A stretch of DNA of 64,000 nt from Arthrobacter_B sp038069765 (GCF_038069765.1 NZ_JBBPFS010000001.1:620001-684000); one strand, 5' to 3'. Shown: positions 42,200-50,309, numbered from the stretch's first letter. Numbers and translations are program-made. Notes: a model not told the origin generated them from the letters alone.

Positions 42200-43467
42200 C
42201 GTCCGGTCTCCACCAGCAGCCGCGCGGACAGTCCGGTGCCGAGTTCCCGGGCCGTGCGCAGCCCGTCCGCATAGTCGATCTCGAGGACGGCGCCTGCTTC
42301 ATTGAGGACATAGGCACGTTCCGGATCAATTTCCAGTGCCGGAGCGGAACCGGCGGCGGGCGGGCCGGCCAACGGTGCGCTGGCTTCAAGCGCACCGTCA
42401 GCAACTGTCAGGGACAGCAGCGATCCGCTGACCCCAAGCGCCAGGACGCGCGCGCCGTCGCCGGCTGCCGCAGCGGCCGCCAACGGTTCCTCCGTGGCCA
42501 GCAGCCGCCAGGTTCCCGCGGCAGTGTCCAAATGCCAGGCCCCGGCGGTACCGGCCACGGCGGCCAGCTCGTCGGATCCGGACCGCGCATCAAAGGCGCG
42601 CGCCCGGTCGGCGCCGGCAGGCAGTCCGGCTGCCGGGTAGGGAAGATGCGTGGCCGTGATCCTGCCGGCCTCGGCGGTTACGAGCAGTGCACCGTCAGCA
42701 CACCCGAACACGACGCCCGTGCGGGTTACCGCGTGGCCTTCCAGCTCCGGGCACCCGGCCCCGGGCAGGGGCAGCTCCCTGCCGTCCGGCGAGTAAAGCC
42801 CCACGGCGGAGGCCAGCTCAGCGCCCGGTTCTGCCTGCGAGACCAGATAGCTGCCCTCAAACGGGACGGCTGCACCGCGGTGGGCGGTGACCTTGAAGCT
42901 CACCGGGTCCACCGTGCCCTCCGCCAGGTCATCGTGGTCCACGGCAGTCACCGTGCCGTCGCCAAAAAAGACGGCCGTCTGTCCGTTGTTGCCGGCAATG
43001 GCTCCCGGGCGGTCTCCGGTGAGGCTCCCGACGTCTCCGGGGTCTGCCGAGTAGTAGTGCTTGTGGTCTCCGTGCGGCACGGTCCAACCGCCGGAATCCA
43101 CAATCCGGACCGTCCCTTCCTGCGGGTTGCTCAGGAAGACGAACCTGTCCGTACCGGTGGCAGCGGAAGTACCGGGAAAGGTGCCGACAGGGCTGACGGT
43201 TCCGCTGACCGGATCGGTGACCGTGACCTCGCCGCCGGGACCGACGGCAGTGAGCCGCACCTGGGGTTCGGCAGCTTCTTCGGCGCCGGGGACGTAGCCG
43301 TGCGGCTCCGTCCCCTCCGCGCTGCCGGCAGCGGCAGTGCGGCTGGAATCAGGTGCAGGGCTGACATCGGCGGGATCGCTGCCGCAGCCGGCGAGCAGCA
43401 AAACAGCGGCCGAGACGGTGCAGGCCAGCCTGACCGTGGCGGTGAAGGGGGCGGTGGGAGGGGACAT
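42196..43467 (-). CDS. AztD-like zinc metallochaperone lipoprotein (copy 2)
   Basis: A 423-residue lipoprotein with lipobox VLLLAGCG and a repetitive beta-propeller-like body, similar in plan to the other AztD-like gene but clearly diverged. It carries a compact metal-binding candidate, VPHGDHKHYYSADPGD, which has four His or Asp in eight residues and is absent from copy 1. ATG 43467 has AAGGAG nine bases upstream; the frame extends to 43734 within aztB but that part is antisense-free overlap and not signal-like. It begins five bases after the aztB stop and overlaps aztC, so it is central in the operon. Two AztD-like proteins for one AztC is unusual. Confidence 0.8.
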   Translation of the reverse strand: MSPPTAPFTATVRLACTVSAAVLLLAGCGSDPADVSPAPDSSRTAAAGSAEGTEPHGYVPGAEEAAEPQVRLTAVGPGGEVTVTDPVSGTVSPVGTFPGTSAATGTDRFVFLSNPQEGTVRIVDSGGWTVPHGDHKHYYSADPGDVGSLTGDRPGAIAGNNGQTAVFFGDGTVTAVDHDDLAEGTVDPVSFKVTAHRGAAVPFEGSYLVSQAEPGAELASAVGLYSPDGRELPLPGAGCPELEGHAVTRTGVVFGCADGALLVTAEAGRITATHLPYPAAGLPAGADRARAFDARSGSDELAAVAGTAGAWHLDTAAGTWRLLATEEPLAAAAAAGDGARVLALGVSGSLLSLTVADGALEASAPLAGPPAAGSAPALEIDPERAYVLNEAGAVLEIDYADGLRTARELGTGLSARLLVETGR

Positions 43468-43472
43468 GCGTA

Positions 43473-44375
43473 TTAGCTCCTTGTGCTGGGGGAAAGGCGG
43501 GACGTATCGGCGGACAGGGCCGGACGGCGTGAACGGCGGCAGCGGGAACGGCGGCGCACCCGGTGTAGCAGCGGCTGCAGTGCGCAGGCGAGAAAGAACA
43601 CCAGGACGGCGACGGCGGTGATGGTCGCCCCGGCGGCCGTGGCGGCATGCCAGGAGATCAGGAGGCCGGCGGCAACGCTGAAGGATCCGACGGCGGCAGC
43701 TCCGAGCATCATGGCCGGCACGGTGCTGCTCCACAGCCGGGACGCTGCCGCGGGCGCAATCAGCAGCCCGAAGACCAGCAGGGTTCCGACCACCTGGAAC
43801 GACGCCGAGATGGCGATGATCATCATGGCCATCAGGACCCCGTGGGCAAGCTTGGGGTGCAGGCCGAGCGTCGCGGCTTTCCGGGTGTCAAAGGCAGCGG
43901 CGGTAAAGGCCCGGTGGAATGCCGCGGCCAGAACGCAGGTAACCAGCAGTGCGGCTGCCAGGACAGCCAGGTCGCGGGGGCGCACTGCCAGAATGTCGCC
44001 GAAGAGAATGCCCGTCAGGTCCACGGCGAAGGACCCGGACCGGGAAATGATGATGACTCCCAGCGCCAGCATTCCGGCAAACAGCAGGCCGATCGCCGTG
44101 TCCTGGGACAAACGCCGGCTGCGGCCCGCTGCACTGATTCCGGCAGCCATGACAGCAGCGCTGGCGGCGGCGCCGAGCAGGGGGTTGAAGCCCAGCAGAG
44201 CGGCGGCGGCCACGCCGGGGAGCATCCCGTGGGACATCGCATCGCCGAGGAACGCCATGCCGCGCAGGACGATCCAGGTGCCGGCCACGGCGCACAGCAC
44301 AGCGGCCAGCAGCCCGGCAAGCAGGGCACGTTGGACAAATACGACCGCGAACGGTTCAAGCAACCAAGTCATCAC
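43473..44375 (-). CDS. aztB: Zinc ABC transporter permease
   Basis: A 300-residue ABC-3 family permease with about eight to nine hydrophobic spans, starting VQRALLAGLLAAVLCAVAGTWIVLRGMAFLGDAMSHGMLPGVAAA, the typical ZnuB/AztB entry motif. The ATPase-contact region ATLGLHPKLAHGVLMAMM and QVVGTLLVFGLLIAPAAAS are also present. The last 30 residues are Arg/Ser-rich and cytoplasmic. GTG 44375 is taken as the start because a TAGGGT -10 box ends six bases before it; ATG 44372 is the alternative. It heads the minus-strand azt operon and is divergent from aztA, with a Zur-like box between. Confidence 0.92.
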   Translation of the reverse strand: MMTWLLEPFAVVFVQRALLAGLLAAVLCAVAGTWIVLRGMAFLGDAMSHGMLPGVAAAALLGFNPLLGAAASAAVMAAGISAAGRSRRLSQDTAIGLLFAGMLALGVIIISRSGSFAVDLTGILFGDILAVRPRDLAVLAAALLVTCVLAAAFHRAFTAAAFDTRKAATLGLHPKLAHGVLMAMMIIAISASFQVVGTLLVFGLLIAPAAASRLWSSTVPAMMLGAAAVGSFSVAAGLLISWHAATAAGATITAVAVLVFFLACALQPLLHRVRRRSRCRRSRRPALSADTSRLSPSTRS

Positions 44376-44381
44376 GGATGA

Positions 44382-44387
44382 ACCCTA
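44382..44387 (-). promoter_or_regulatory. Putative -10 box of leaderless aztB transcript
   Basis: On the minus strand TAGGGT ends six bases (TCATCC) before GTG 44375. The Zur-like box covers the region where the -35 element should lie. Confidence 0.5.
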
Positions 44388-44394
44388 CAATAGA

Positions 44395-44415
44395 TAATGA
44401 GAATCAGTTGCAATA
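44395..44415. promoter_or_regulatory. Zur-like box between aztB and aztA
   Basis: The AT-rich imperfect inverted repeat begins TAATGAGAATCA and ends GTTGCAATA. By my alignment it agrees with the mycobacterial Zur consensus, recalled as TAATGAAAATCA then TTTTCATTA, at 17 of 21 positions. It stands out from the GC-rich surroundings and would repress both arms of the zinc locus when zinc is plentiful. Confidence 0.75.
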
Positions 44416-44446
44416 AGGCAATCTGATGGACTTCGGAGGCAGAAAT

Positions 44447-45142
44447 ATGCAGGCGTACACCCTTGAATCAGTGGCCTTCCGCTATCCGGGACGTGAGGTG
44501 TTCCGGGATCTGTCCATCACGATCGAGCGCGCGGCGCTGACCGCACTCGTGGGGGATAACGGGTCAGGGAAGTCAACCCTGCTGTCCCTGCTGGCAGGAG
44601 TCGGCAAGCCGCACGCCGGCCGCGTGCAGGCGCACCTGCCGGGCCGCCCGGCCCTGGTGGTGCAGCAGTCGGCGGCCGCAGGCGCGTTTCCGGTCACCGT
44701 TCGCGGTGCCGTGGCCATGGGCCGCTGGGGAAGGGCAGGGCTGGCGGGCCGGATGACCCGCAGCGACCGGCAGGCGGTGGAACGGGCAATGGAGCGAATG
44801 GATATCCGTTCCCTGGCGGCTGAACCGCTGGGGGAACTCTCCGGGGGTCAGCGGCAGCGGGCGCTGGTGGCCCAGGGGCTGGCACAGGAAGCGCAGGTCC
44901 TCCTCCTTGATGAGCCGGACGCGGGCTTGGACGAGCACGCACGGGAGCTGATCGGCCAGGCACTGCAGGCCGAAGCGGCACGGGGAGTGACGGTAGTCGA
45001 AGCCACCCACGACCTCGCGAGGGCACGGGCTGCACAGCACTGTGTTCTGCTGGCCGGCGGCCGGGCAACAGCGCACGGGGTGCCGGGCAACCCACTGCCG
45101 GGCAGCGGTAACGGGTTCGAACAGAGGCTGAATTTCCCGTAA
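44447..45142 (+). CDS. aztA: Zinc ABC transporter ATP-binding protein
   Basis: A 231-residue ATPase with Walker A GDNGSGKST at residues 36-44, signature LGELSGGQRQRALVAQGL, Walker B VLLLDEPDAGLDEHA, and the switch His in VVEATHDLARAR. ATG 44447 is chosen over ATG 44426 because GGAGG lies seven bases upstream of it. It energises the AztB permease, although it is transcribed divergently. It is short for the family (AztA and ZnuC are 230-260 residues). The strand split with a shared control region is consistent with joint Zur regulation. Confidence 0.92.
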   Translation: MQAYTLESVAFRYPGREVFRDLSITIERAALTALVGDNGSGKSTLLSLLAGVGKPHAGRVQAHLPGRPALVVQQSAAAGAFPVTVRGAVAMGRWGRAGLAGRMTRSDRQAVERAMERMDIRSLAAEPLGELSGGQRQRALVAQGLAQEAQVLLLDEPDAGLDEHARELIGQALQAEAARGVTVVEATHDLARARAAQHCVLLAGGRATAHGVPGNPLPGSGNGFEQRLNFP

Positions 45143-45211
45143 GGTGGAACGAAGGTGCGCCGGGAAGTCTGGTCGGCAATAACATTGTCGACCGCTTTTT
45201 CAGGAGTCCCC

Positions 45212-46594
45212 GTGCAGCACCCCAACAACTCTCCGGAACCCGCTTCCGCCCCCAGCGACCGCCCCCGCCTTTTCAGCCGCGGAAGTTACAGCGAGAAACT
45301 CCGGATTGGCGAAATCCTGCGCAAGGAGACCGTCGGAGGCCTGCTGCTGGTGGCAGCGGCAGTAATCGCCCTGGTCTGGGCCAACTCACCGCTTTCTGAC
45401 AGCTACTTCGCCCTGCGGGACTTCGAGATCGGCTACGAGCCCTGGCATCTGCAGCTAAGCCTGGGCGCCTGGGCCGCAGACGGCCTGCTCGCCGTCTTCT
45501 TCTTCCTGGTGGGCCTGGAGCTCAAACGTGAGTTCGTGGCCGGTGACCTGCGGAACGTCAGCAAGGCCATTGTTCCGGTGGCCGCGGCTGTCGGCGGCGT
45601 CGTGGTCCCCGCAGCCATTTATGCGGTCATCAACCTGAGCAGCCCGGAAACCCTCAACGGGTGGGCCATCCCCACAGCCACCGACATCGCCTTTGCCGTG
45701 GCTGTCCTCGCGATCATCGGCTCCCACCTGCCGTCCGCCCTGCGGATCTTCCTGCTGACCCTTGCAGTGGTTGATGACCTGCTGGCGATCACGATCATTG
45801 CCGTCTTCTACACCGAGGACCTTCAGCTCACGCCGCTGCTGCTGGCCCTGGCCGGGCTTGCCGTCTACACCTTCCTCGCCCAGAAATACCGCCGCTTCTT
45901 CGGACTGAAGGCCTCCGCCGCCTGGTTCATCCTGCTGCCGATCGGCGTCGTCGTCTGGGCCCTGGTGCACGCCTCCGGAATCCACGCCACCGTTGCCGGA
46001 GTGCTGCTGGGCTTCGCGGTTCCCGTGATCCGCAGCAAAGCCAGCGGCGGGCCCGAGGCCGGCCCCGGCCTCTCCGAGATTTTCGAACACCGCTTCCGCC
46101 CCCTGTCCGCCGGTTTTGCGGTTCCCGTTTTTGCCTTCTTCTCGGCCGGCGTTGCGGTGGGCGGCTGGGACGGTTTTGTCTCCTCGCTGACCGATCCCAT
46201 TTCCGTCGGCATCATCGCCGGCCTGGTGCTGGGCAAGCCGATCGGCATCCTCGCAACCACCTGGCTGCTGACCAAGGTGACCCGCGCCTCCCTGGATGCC
46301 TCGTTCAAGTGGATCGACCTCTTCGGCGTCGCGTTGCTGGCCGGAATCGGCTTTACCGTTTCTCTGCTGGTCGCGGACCTGAGCTTCGGCCTCGACACGC
46401 TGGCCAATGACCACGCCAAGGTGGGAATCCTGACGGCCTCGATCCTGGCCGCGCTGCTGGCAGCGGTGGTTCTGTCCCGCCGCAACCGCCATTACCGTGC
46501 GGTTGAGGAGGAGGAGAACATCGACGACGACGGCGACGGTGTTCCCGACGTGTATCAGCAGTCCAAGACGGTGCATTCTCCCCGCCACGACTAA
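45212..46594 (+). CDS. nhaA: Na+/H+ antiporter NhaA
   Basis: A 460-residue antiporter. Diagnostic motifs are AVFFFLVGLELKREFVAGDL, GWAIPTATDIAFAVAVLAIIGSHLP, TLAVVDDLLAITIIAVFY with the paired Asp of the ion-binding site, and LVLGKPIGILATTWLL. Sodium extrusion in exchange for protons across the inner membrane is the known role. GTG 45212 is chosen because AGGAG is five bases upstream. The C-terminal tail is unusual: EEEENIDDDGDGVPDVYQ forms a Ca2+-binding-like D-x-D-x-D-G-x-x-D loop as in thrombospondin type-3 repeats, and is expected on the cytoplasmic side. It follows aztA by 69 bases but probably has its own promoter. Confidence 0.95.
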   Translation: MQHPNNSPEPASAPSDRPRLFSRGSYSEKLRIGEILRKETVGGLLLVAAAVIALVWANSPLSDSYFALRDFEIGYEPWHLQLSLGAWAADGLLAVFFFLVGLELKREFVAGDLRNVSKAIVPVAAAVGGVVVPAAIYAVINLSSPETLNGWAIPTATDIAFAVAVLAIIGSHLPSALRIFLLTLAVVDDLLAITIIAVFYTEDLQLTPLLLALAGLAVYTFLAQKYRRFFGLKASAAWFILLPIGVVVWALVHASGIHATVAGVLLGFAVPVIRSKASGGPEAGPGLSEIFEHRFRPLSAGFAVPVFAFFSAGVAVGGWDGFVSSLTDPISVGIIAGLVLGKPIGILATTWLLTKVTRASLDASFKWIDLFGVALLAGIGFTVSLLVADLSFGLDTLANDHAKVGILTASILAALLAAVVLSRRNRHYRAVEEEENIDDDGDGVPDVYQQSKTVHSPRHD

Positions 46595-46629
46595 GCCGGG
46601 CCGGGCTAACGCGGTCCGGCTTATCCGGT

Positions 46630-46674
46630 CCGGCAATTTACCGGGGAAACTGATTCCGCCGGGTAAATTGCCGG
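46630..46674. terminator. Inverted repeat after nhaA
   Basis: ccggcaatttacc (46630-46642) and its perfect complement (46662-46674) form a 13-bp stem around a 19-base loop, 35 bases after the nhaA stop. The AT centre of the stem and long loop are atypical, and no T-run follows, so an operator role for the next gene is also possible. Confidence 0.55.
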
Positions 46675-46740
46675 GCCCGTTCCGCACCGCAGCCGCTGGC
46701 ATGGCCACGTCCGGCCGCGCGCCGCTACAGTCATGACACC

Positions 46741-47520
46741 ATGCCAACAATCTCGGTGGTTATCCCGTCCCGGAACGATGCGCCGATGCTCGCTGCCTGC
46801 CTGGCGGCGCTCGGGCGCCAGACCCGGCCCCCGGATGAAGTAGTGGTGGTGGACAACGGCAGCACCGACGACACCGCCGCGGTGTGTTCAGCGGCGGGGG
46901 TGTGCCGCATCTCCCTGGACGTTCCGGGAATCACCGGGGCAACCGCCGCCGGGTTCGATGCCGCCACCGGCCGGATCCTGGCCCGGCTTGATGCGGACTC
47001 GGTTCCGCCGCCGGACTGGCTTGAGCGGGTGGAACGGCTGCTGGCGGCAGCGGGCCCGCTGACGGCGGTGACCGGCCCGGGTGACTTCTACGGAGCCAAC
47101 CGCCTTATTTGCTGGATCGCCCGGAACATCTATATCGGTGGCTACATCAGGGTGGTCGGACTGCTGCTGGGCCATCCGCCGCTGTTCGGGTCCAATTTCG
47201 CTATGCCTGCGGACATGTGGGCCGCCCTTCGGGGCCGTGTCCACCGGGACCGGCCCGAACTGCACGATGACCTGGAGCTGAGTTATCAGATCCGCGCCGA
47301 CATGTCTGTGGTTTACGACCCGCGGCTGCGCGTAGGCGTATCGGCCCGCCCGTTCTACAGCTGGCAGGGACTAGGCAGCCGGGTGGTGCGCGCGTATCAG
47401 ACGTTCGACGTCGATTTTCGGGCTGAGCCTCCCGGACCCCGGCTCCGCGAGCGGTACCGCATGCGGGCCGGGCGCAGGCTCAGCCCGCCGCCGCATACAG
47501 CGCCAAAAGATCCCGGCTGA
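46741..47520 (+). CDS. Family 2 glycosyltransferase
   Basis: A 259-residue GT-A fold transferase. The nucleotide-sugar site reads ISVVIPSRNDAPMLAACLAALGRQTRPPDEVVVVDNGSTDDT, and the metal-binding D-x-D is ARLDADSVPPPDW. One hydrophobic stretch in the middle (ICWIARNIYIGGYIRVVGLLLG) may associate with the membrane. It would add a sugar to a lipid, polysaccharide or protein acceptor; the substrate is unknown. No Shine-Dalgarno sequence is visible, and TACAGT nine bases upstream of the ATG may be a -10 box of a leaderless message. The last 41 bases overlap the 3' end of the convergent hydrolase gene. Confidence 0.9.
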   Translation: MPTISVVIPSRNDAPMLAACLAALGRQTRPPDEVVVVDNGSTDDTAAVCSAAGVCRISLDVPGITGATAAGFDAATGRILARLDADSVPPPDWLERVERLLAAAGPLTAVTGPGDFYGANRLICWIARNIYIGGYIRVVGLLLGHPPLFGSNFAMPADMWAALRGRVHRDRPELHDDLELSYQIRADMSVVYDPRLRVGVSARPFYSWQGLGSRVVRAYQTFDVDFRAEPPGPRLRERYRMRAGRRLSPPPHTAPKDPG

Positions 47521-48433
47521 GCTGGTGCGGGGCATCCTCGCACGGCCCGTGTCCCGCTCCGTAGACAGCGAAACGTGCGCCGATCGAATCGGCAAAGGCC
47601 TGGTGCAGGTGCAGCGGCCACACATCAGCGCGCCCTACAGCCACCAGCTTGGGCTGCGGCGCCGCTGCAAGGACGCCGCGCAGGTCAGGGGACTGCTTCA
47701 TGAGGGCAACAATGTCCTGCAGCGACTGCTTCCTCGTGTACTCGAACCGGTGGCGGATGAACCGCATGCGCGACTCGGGTGTGTGGACAAAGTTGCGGCG
47801 GATGCCCCACACGATTAGCCCGGCGTGCATCTTGTCATTGACCAGGGGACTGAACCGGCCCACCCGGCTGACAGTCCTGAAGCTCTGTCCCGGAACCGGC
47901 GGGCAGCTGAGCAGACACAGTGACCGGAACAGCTCGGGGCGTTCCGCAAAGGCAATCTGGGCGACGATTCCCGCAAAGGAGTAGCCCAGCACGTGCGCGG
48001 CACCGCCCAGGGATTCCAGGACTGCCAGCAGGTCATTGACGAACAGCTCGTATCCGTAGCGGGTCTGCGGGGGTGTCAGCTGCTCCGGTCCCGCCGCCGC
48101 TGACTCGTACTGCCCTGCCATGTCGAAGCTGAGGACGTAATAGCCCGCAGCAGCCAGGACGGGCATCATCAGCGAAAAGTCCTCCTTGGAGCCCATCACT
48201 CCCGGGACAAGAACAACCGGCGGATCCGTTTCCACGCCCATGGTGCGCAGCGCCAGCGCTCCGCTGGGTGCGGGAAACCACCCGGGGCGGGAACCTTCCG
48301 GAGGCCTCTCCCAGTCTGTTTCGCCCAAGCCCGCATCAAGGGCTTCCGCCTCATCCGCAGCCCCGGGCACGGCCGGCACGGCCGGTGACGGACCGCCGCC
48401 GTTGCGGGCCCGGGCCAGGATTCGCCATGCCAT
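47480..48433 (-). CDS. Alpha/beta hydrolase
   Basis: A 317-residue hydrolase from the proposed start at ATG 48433. The core begins at VVLVPGVMGSKEDFSLMMPVLAAAGYYVLSFDMAGQYES. The nucleophile is Ser in HVLGYSFAG, and the catalytic His is in YGAGHGPCEDAPHQLSRDLL. ATG 48433 is preferred because TAGGGT lies five bases upstream, fitting a leaderless start; GTG 48514 and ATG 48502 in the same frame would lengthen the N-terminus by a Trp-rich stretch (WAVLWPRWHPTRLGW) and cannot be excluded. The substrate is unknown. Its 3' end overlaps the glycosyltransferase gene by 41 bp, and it is divergent from the acyltransferase gene. Confidence 0.85.
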   Translation of the reverse strand: MAWRILARARNGGGPSPAVPAVPGAADEAEALDAGLGETDWERPPEGSRPGWFPAPSGALALRTMGVETDPPVVLVPGVMGSKEDFSLMMPVLAAAGYYVLSFDMAGQYESAAAGPEQLTPPQTRYGYELFVNDLLAVLESLGGAAHVLGYSFAGIVAQIAFAERPELFRSLCLLSCPPVPGQSFRTVSRVGRFSPLVNDKMHAGLIVWGIRRNFVHTPESRMRFIRHRFEYTRKQSLQDIVALMKQSPDLRGVLAAAPQPKLVAVGRADVWPLHLHQAFADSIGARFAVYGAGHGPCEDAPHQLSRDLLALYAAAG

Positions 48434-48533
48434 ATCCCACCCTAACCGCGTGGGGTGCCAGCGGGGCCAGAGCACGGCCCAAAAGGGGCCGCCGGCGTGC
48501 ATACCCGGTTCCACTGACGGCCCGGCTACCGGA

Positions 48534-48539
48534 TAGAAT
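48534..48539 (+). promoter_or_regulatory. Putative -10 box for the acyltransferase gene
   Basis: TAGAAT lies 35 bases upstream of the TTG start and is a near-consensus -10 hexamer. No -35 sequence at the right distance is convincing. Confidence 0.45.
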
Positions 48540-48573
48540 CGAGTTCCGCCGGATACGAATACAGGAGATGACG

Positions 48574-49383
48574 TTGAAGTTTCGCCCCAACAAGTACGTC
48601 TACCGCAGCATCGTCCTGACGGGTGCGCTGTCGATCAAGCTGTTCCGGGTCCCCGTCCTTCCATCCGGCCTGGAGAATCTTCCGGGCAACGAAGAGATCT
48701 CCGGCCTGGACCGCAAAGTGGTGCCGGGCAAGGGAGCCGTCGTGGCGATCACCCACTTCGGCTATCTCGACTTCGTGTTTGCCGAGTACCTGGTCTGGCG
48801 GAAGCTCAAGGCCCACATGCGGTTCCTGGTCACCAAGAAGGCCGCCCGGAAACCGTTCGTGAAGGCCGTCTGCGAGATGTGCGAGCACATCATCGTGGAC
48901 CGGTCCGACGGCGCCGCGGCCTACGCCGAATCGGTGGAGGCCCTGCGGCGCGGAGAATACCTTGCGGTTCTGCCCGAGGCCGGTGTGAGCCGCAGCTTCA
49001 GCGTCCGCAAGCTCAAGACCGGAGCCGTCCGCATGGCTGCCGAAGCCGGCGTGCCGATTATTCCGGTTTCCGTCTGGGGCGCACACCGTATGCTCACCCG
49101 CGGCGGTCACGGCCTGAGCGTGAAGTCCCTCTGGAAGACACCGGTCCGCATCCATGTCAGCCCCATGATCCGGGTTGAACCGGGTGCGTCGGTGGTGGAA
49201 GAGACGGAACGGCTGCAGAAAACCCTGCAGGCGGGCATGGATCACTGCATGGACACCTACCAGGAGACCCCCGAGCCGGGCGCGTGGTGGATGCCGGTCA
49301 GCCGCGGCGGCAGCGCCATGACGGTGGAGGAACAGCTAATCCTGGACGAGAAGGACCGCGAAAAGTACAAGATCACCGGCTAG
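48574..49383 (+). CDS. 1-acyl-sn-glycerol-3-phosphate acyltransferase (PlsC family)
   Basis: A 269-residue lysophospholipid acyltransferase that would transfer an acyl chain to lysophosphatidic acid or a related acceptor at the membrane. The catalytic HX4D motif is His61-Asp66 in THFGYLDFVFAEYL. The glycerophosphate-binding motif appears as VLPEAGVSRSF, in place of FPEGTRS, and VPIIPVSVWGAHRM is motif IV. The start is taken as TTG 48574, because AGGAG (48563-48567) lies six bases upstream; ATG 48568 directly abuts that sequence and could not be recognised well. Polar-head specificity is uncertain given the changed motif III. Confidence 0.9.
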   Translation: MKFRPNKYVYRSIVLTGALSIKLFRVPVLPSGLENLPGNEEISGLDRKVVPGKGAVVAITHFGYLDFVFAEYLVWRKLKAHMRFLVTKKAARKPFVKAVCEMCEHIIVDRSDGAAAYAESVEALRRGEYLAVLPEAGVSRSFSVRKLKTGAVRMAAEAGVPIIPVSVWGAHRMLTRGGHGLSVKSLWKTPVRIHVSPMIRVEPGASVVEETERLQKTLQAGMDHCMDTYQETPEPGAWWMPVSRGGSAMTVEEQLILDEKDREKYKITG

Positions 49384-49425
49384 CACAAGACCTTGTGCCC
49401 GGCTGCGGCGGCCGGAGCGCAGCCG
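49383..49425. terminator. Two tandem hairpins between convergent genes
   Basis: gcacaag/cttgtgc (49383-49389 with 49392-49398) and cggctgcg/cgcagccg (49400-49407 with 49418-49425) form two adjacent stems directly after the acyltransferase stop. Either could also terminate the convergent hydrolase gene. Confidence 0.65.
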
Positions 49426-49442
49426 CGGGCGGGCATCCCGGC

Positions 49443-50309
49443 TCAGGAGCTCTGGAGGAAGTCCAGCAGTGCCGCATTAACCTCGTCCGCGTGCGTCCAC
49501 AGCAGACCGTGCGGCGCGCCTTCGACCTCGAGGTACCGGGCGTCCGGCAGTGCCGCGGCAAATGGCCTTCCGGTGGAGTCGATGGGCAGGATGTTGTCGG
49601 CGGTTCCGTGCAGGATCAGCACCGGAACCCCCGACTCCCGCACCTTCGCGACATCGGCGCGGAAGTCCGTGAGCCAGGACGGCACTACGGAATAGGCAGC
49701 GATCGGGGCGCTGCGGGCGGCGATCGGGGCGCTGCGGGCGGCGACGTTCCAGCTTCCGCGCACCGCCTCCTCGCTGATCCGCTTTCCCAGGTTTTCCGGA
49801 AGGTTGTAGAAATCGGAAAAGAAGCTGGTGAACCAGGCGTAGCGGTCGGCCTGCGCTGCGGCGGCAATCCCCTCGAAGACCTCTGCGGGAACCCCCGCCG
49901 GATTGTCGCCGGTCTGCAGCAGGAACGGTTCCAGCGAGGCAAGGAACGCCAACCGGCTGATGCGCTCCGTTCCGTGCCGGCCCACGTAGCGGGCAAGCTC
50001 CCCGGTGCCCATGGAGAAGCCAACCAGTACGACGTCGCGCAGGTCCAGTTCGGTAAGGATGACATTCAGGTCATCGGCAAACGTGTCGTAGTCGTACCCC
50101 GAGGCAGGATGGCCTGAAGATCCAAACCCGCGCCGGTCATAAGTAATCACCCGGTAGCCGCCGCCGAGCAGGGCCCGGGTTTGCCGTTCCCAGGAATCCC
50201 CGTCCAGGGGATAGCCGTGGATCAGCAGGACCGGCTGGCCGGCCCCGTGGTCCTCATAGTGAAGCTCAACAGTTCCGGAATTTTCGGTGCCTACAGTGAT
50301 GCGGGGCAT
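49443..50309 (-). CDS. Alpha/beta hydrolase (non-haem chloroperoxidase-like)
   Basis: A 288-residue hydrolase of the chloroperoxidase/esterase group. The oxyanion-hole motif is VLLIHGYPLDGDSWERQ, the nucleophile Ser lies in LVGFSMGTGELARYVG, the acid Asp in LILHGTADNILPID and the catalytic His in VEGAPHGLLWTHADEV. ITYDRRGFGSSGHPASGYDYDTFADDL is characteristic of the subfamily. ATG 50309 is preceded by GAGAGGAAA; the frame to 50504 adds no family sequence. A perfect 21-bp tandem duplication inserts a second copy of the heptapeptide ARSAPIA into the cap region. The natural substrate is unknown; perhydrolase activity of such enzymes is often a side reaction. Confidence 0.92.
   Translation of the reverse strand: MPRITVGTENSGTVELHYEDHGAGQPVLLIHGYPLDGDSWERQTRALLGGGYRVITYDRRGFGSSGHPASGYDYDTFADDLNVILTELDLRDVVLVGFSMGTGELARYVGRHGTERISRLAFLASLEPFLLQTGDNPAGVPAEVFEGIAAAAQADRYAWFTSFFSDFYNLPENLGKRISEEAVRGSWNVAARSAPIAARSAPIAAYSVVPSWLTDFRADVAKVRESGVPVLILHGTADNILPIDSTGRPFAAALPDARYLEVEGAPHGLLWTHADEVNAALLDFLQSS
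49701..49742. repeat. 21-bp perfect tandem duplication inside the hydrolase gene
   Basis: The segment 49701-49721 is repeated exactly at 49722-49742. It is in frame and duplicates seven residues in the protein (AARSAPIAARSAPIA). Identity of the copies suggests a recent event. Confidence 0.95.

Noticed and set aside
45455..46750. 431-codon minus-strand open frame
   Set aside because: It is antisense to nhaA and carries no motifs; NhaA is unmistakable on the other strand.
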